This document shows positions 14,050 through 14,995 of a stretch of DNA of 14,995 bases, piece by piece. Position 1 is the stretch's first letter. Each line of letters opens with the position of its first letter. A program made the position numbers and the translations under genes. The DNA is from Chloroflexota bacterium (GTDB taxonomy: Bacteria > Chloroflexota > Anaerolineae > Thermoflexales > Thermoflexaceae). Below the pieces are notes generated by a model. The model was not told where the DNA came from, did no database searches, and was given only the letters and a program-made list of their open reading frames with translations. Location: the NCBI GenBank assembly GCA_030550075.1, contig JAUQQB010000022.1, positions 1 through 14,995 of the forward strand, given 5' to 3'.

Positions 14050-14426
14050 GCTCGTGTCGTCTCTCACGGCGATCCCTGGGGGCGGCAGCGGAGGCCTTCG
14101 TGGCGGCCCATCTCGAGGCCCAGGGATATTCCATTCGGGCCCGGAACTGGCGATCGCCCTTTGGGGAGATCGATTTGATCGTGGAGGGGGAGGGATGGCT
14201 GCGCTTCATCGAGGTCCGCGCCCGGCGGAATGATCGTTTCGGGCCCCCTGAAGAGAGCCTGACCCCGCGCAAGCGCCGGCGCCTGCTGCAAACCGCCCTG
14301 GCCTACCTGGGGCAACTGGAAGGCCCGGAACCCTGCTGGCGGGTGGATCTGGCCTCCGTTGCTCTGGATGCGCAGGGCCGCCCGGTTGCGGTCACGTTCT
14401 TTGAGAACATCCTGGAGAAGTGGTAG
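14046..14426 (+). CDS. yraN: YraN/UPF0102 family endonuclease-like protein
   Basis: The 126-residue protein has the conserved order of the family: L-G-x-x-A-E (11-16), a Gly-Tyr then R-N-W-R (28-36), G-E-I-D-L-I (40-45), F-I-E-V-R (54-58), and R-K-R-R-R-L (75-80), ending F-F-E-N-I-L. Asp43, Glu56 and the basic residue at 58 match the D-(E)-x-(K/R) arrangement of restriction-endonuclease-like folds. Length is normal. The family is widespread and often near rnhB, but its cellular role is not firmly known; Holliday-junction or DNA-end processing has been suggested. It overlaps the FHA regulator gene by 4 bp, an unusual partner, and ends at a hairpin terminator. Confidence 0.9.
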   Translation: MSSCRLSRRSLGAAAEAFVAAHLEAQGYSIRARNWRSPFGEIDLIVEGEGWLRFIEVRARRNDRFGPPEESLTPRKRRRLLQTALAYLGQLEGPEPCWRVDLASVALDAQGRPVAVTFFENILEKW

Positions 14427-14438
14427 TGCTCGCCTTAT

Positions 14439-14466
14439 AAATTGGGGATCTGCCCAATTTCCTTTT
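14439..14466. terminator. Shared intrinsic terminator of two convergent genes
   Basis: AAATTGGG (14439-14446) pairs perfectly with CCCAATTT (14453-14460) around GATCTG, followed by CCTTTT on the + strand. On the minus strand the stem ends in ATTT and continues ATAAGG. It fills the 38-base gap between the yraN stop and the stop of the convergent ThpR gene, so it probably serves both. Confidence 0.75.
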
Positions 14467-14995
14467 ATAGGCTTCCTCGTAGAGGAAGGCGGGCGATAGG
14501 CGTGTAAATCGCACCCTGGGGATGGAGATCGCTGCGCATCAGGGTGATCTCCGCCGCGCGCACCTCTCCCAGTCGCTCGACCGTGGTCCGTTCGATCACC
14601 TCCGCGATCCGCCGGTAATGGGCCGGCGTCGCATCCCGGCTGACCCGCCCCAGCGTGAGGTGAGGCTGGTAGGGGCGATCTTCAGGGGGATAACCCAGTT
14701 TCTGCATACTGGACTCCACCAGACGCTGGAAGGCCGTCAGCGCCCGGGTGGGATCGGAGATCCCCACCCAGATCACCCGGGGATGCCGGAGGTCCGGGAA
14801 GCAACCGATCCCTTCCACCACGAACGTGAAAGGCCCCCGCTCCAGGGTCAGCCCCCGCAGCGCTGCGACGATTTCATCCACGTGGGAGGCTGGGACCATC
14901 CCAAGGAACTTCAGGGTGAGGTGAATGCTTTCCGGCCGGACCCACCGGATCGGCAGGTCCCGGAGCTCCCGGCGCAGGCGATCCTGCACCTCGGC
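14465..14995 (-). CDS. thpR: RNA 2',3'-cyclic phosphodiesterase (ThpR/LigT-like), 5' partial
   Basis: At least 176 residues are visible. Two H-x-T-L motifs, H-L-T-L at residues 23-26 and 110-113 counted from the GTG at 14989, are the paired catalytic motifs of the 2H phosphoesterase superfamily. W-V-R-P-E-S-I-H-L-T-L-K-F-L-G before the first and P-Y-Q-P-H-L-T-L-G-R around the second are characteristic of ThpR. The frame stays open to the right edge (Ala-Glu before the GTG), and the usual N-terminal strand (an R-L-F-x-A-I-type start) is missing, so the true start lies outside the window. Known activity: hydrolysis of RNA 2',3'-cyclic phosphates to 2'-phosphates; a physiological role in RNA repair is not settled. 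It is convergent with yraN and shares its terminator. Confidence 0.9.
   Translation of the reverse strand, partial: AEVQDRLRRELRDLPIRWVRPESIHLTLKFLGMVPASHVDEIVAALRGLTLERGPFTFVVEGIGCFPDLRHPRVIWVGISDPTRALTAFQRLVESSMQKLGYPPEDRPYQPHLTLGRVSRDATPAHYRRIAEVIERTTVERLGEVRAAEITLMRSDLHPQGAIYTPIARLPLRGSL

Overview
The window is about 15 kb of GC-rich bacterial DNA (37 of 60 bases are G or C in 13441-13500), interrupted by one strongly A+T-rich patch at about 11915-12970 (16 of 60 in 12421-12480). The gene set suggests a member of the Chloroflexota, possibly a thermophilic Anaerolineae/Thermoflexus-like lineage: Tad-pilus pseudopilins, a ROK regulator heading a sugar-transport operon, an ECF-type tandem ATPase, an FHA plus winged-helix protein, YraN and ThpR. 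The lineage is an inference from gene style, not a database result.

Layout. (1) 1-2012: two TadG/TadE-like pseudopilin genes, the first cut by the left edge. (2) 2105-9743: an apparent carbohydrate operon, all on the + strand, behind a near-consensus promoter (TTGACA-16-TAGAAT) whose -10 lies inside an 11-bp imperfect inverted repeat, a likely operator. Order: ROK regulator, amidohydrolase-2 family hydrolase, lipoprotein solute-binding protein, two CUT1 permeases, and a glycosidase with probable (alpha/alpha)6 fold. Several junctions are 4-bp ATGA overlaps. A 428-bp gap between binding-protein and permease genes carries two perfect stem-loops (15 and 19 bp), a layout that fits higher expression of the binding protein. 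No transport ATPase is present, so a shared MsmX/MalK-type ATPase is expected elsewhere.

(3) 9828-11977, minus strand: the remains of an ECF/CbiO-type transporter: a CbiQ-like T protein and a tandem ATPase whose first half begins at Walker B. Its Walker A, Q-loop and signature are missing exactly where the A+T-rich patch begins. (4) The A+T-rich patch encodes one unrecognised membrane protein (12161-12856) with its own strong Shine-Dalgarno site, apparently horizontally acquired. (5) 13014-13242: a 229-bp MITE-like element with 18/19-bp terminal inverted repeats, a probable 8-9 bp target duplication, and an interior of stacked hairpins without a coding region.

(6) 13360-14426: an FHA plus OmpR-type winged-helix protein overlapping a YraN-family gene, ending at a terminator shared with (7) a convergent ThpR-type RNA 2',3'-cyclic phosphodiesterase gene that runs off the right edge.

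The best candidates for something undescribed are the structured MITE-like element, the foreign membrane-protein gene and the decapitated ECF transporter next to them, and the sugar operon that pairs an amidohydrolase with a glycosidase I cannot place in a family.
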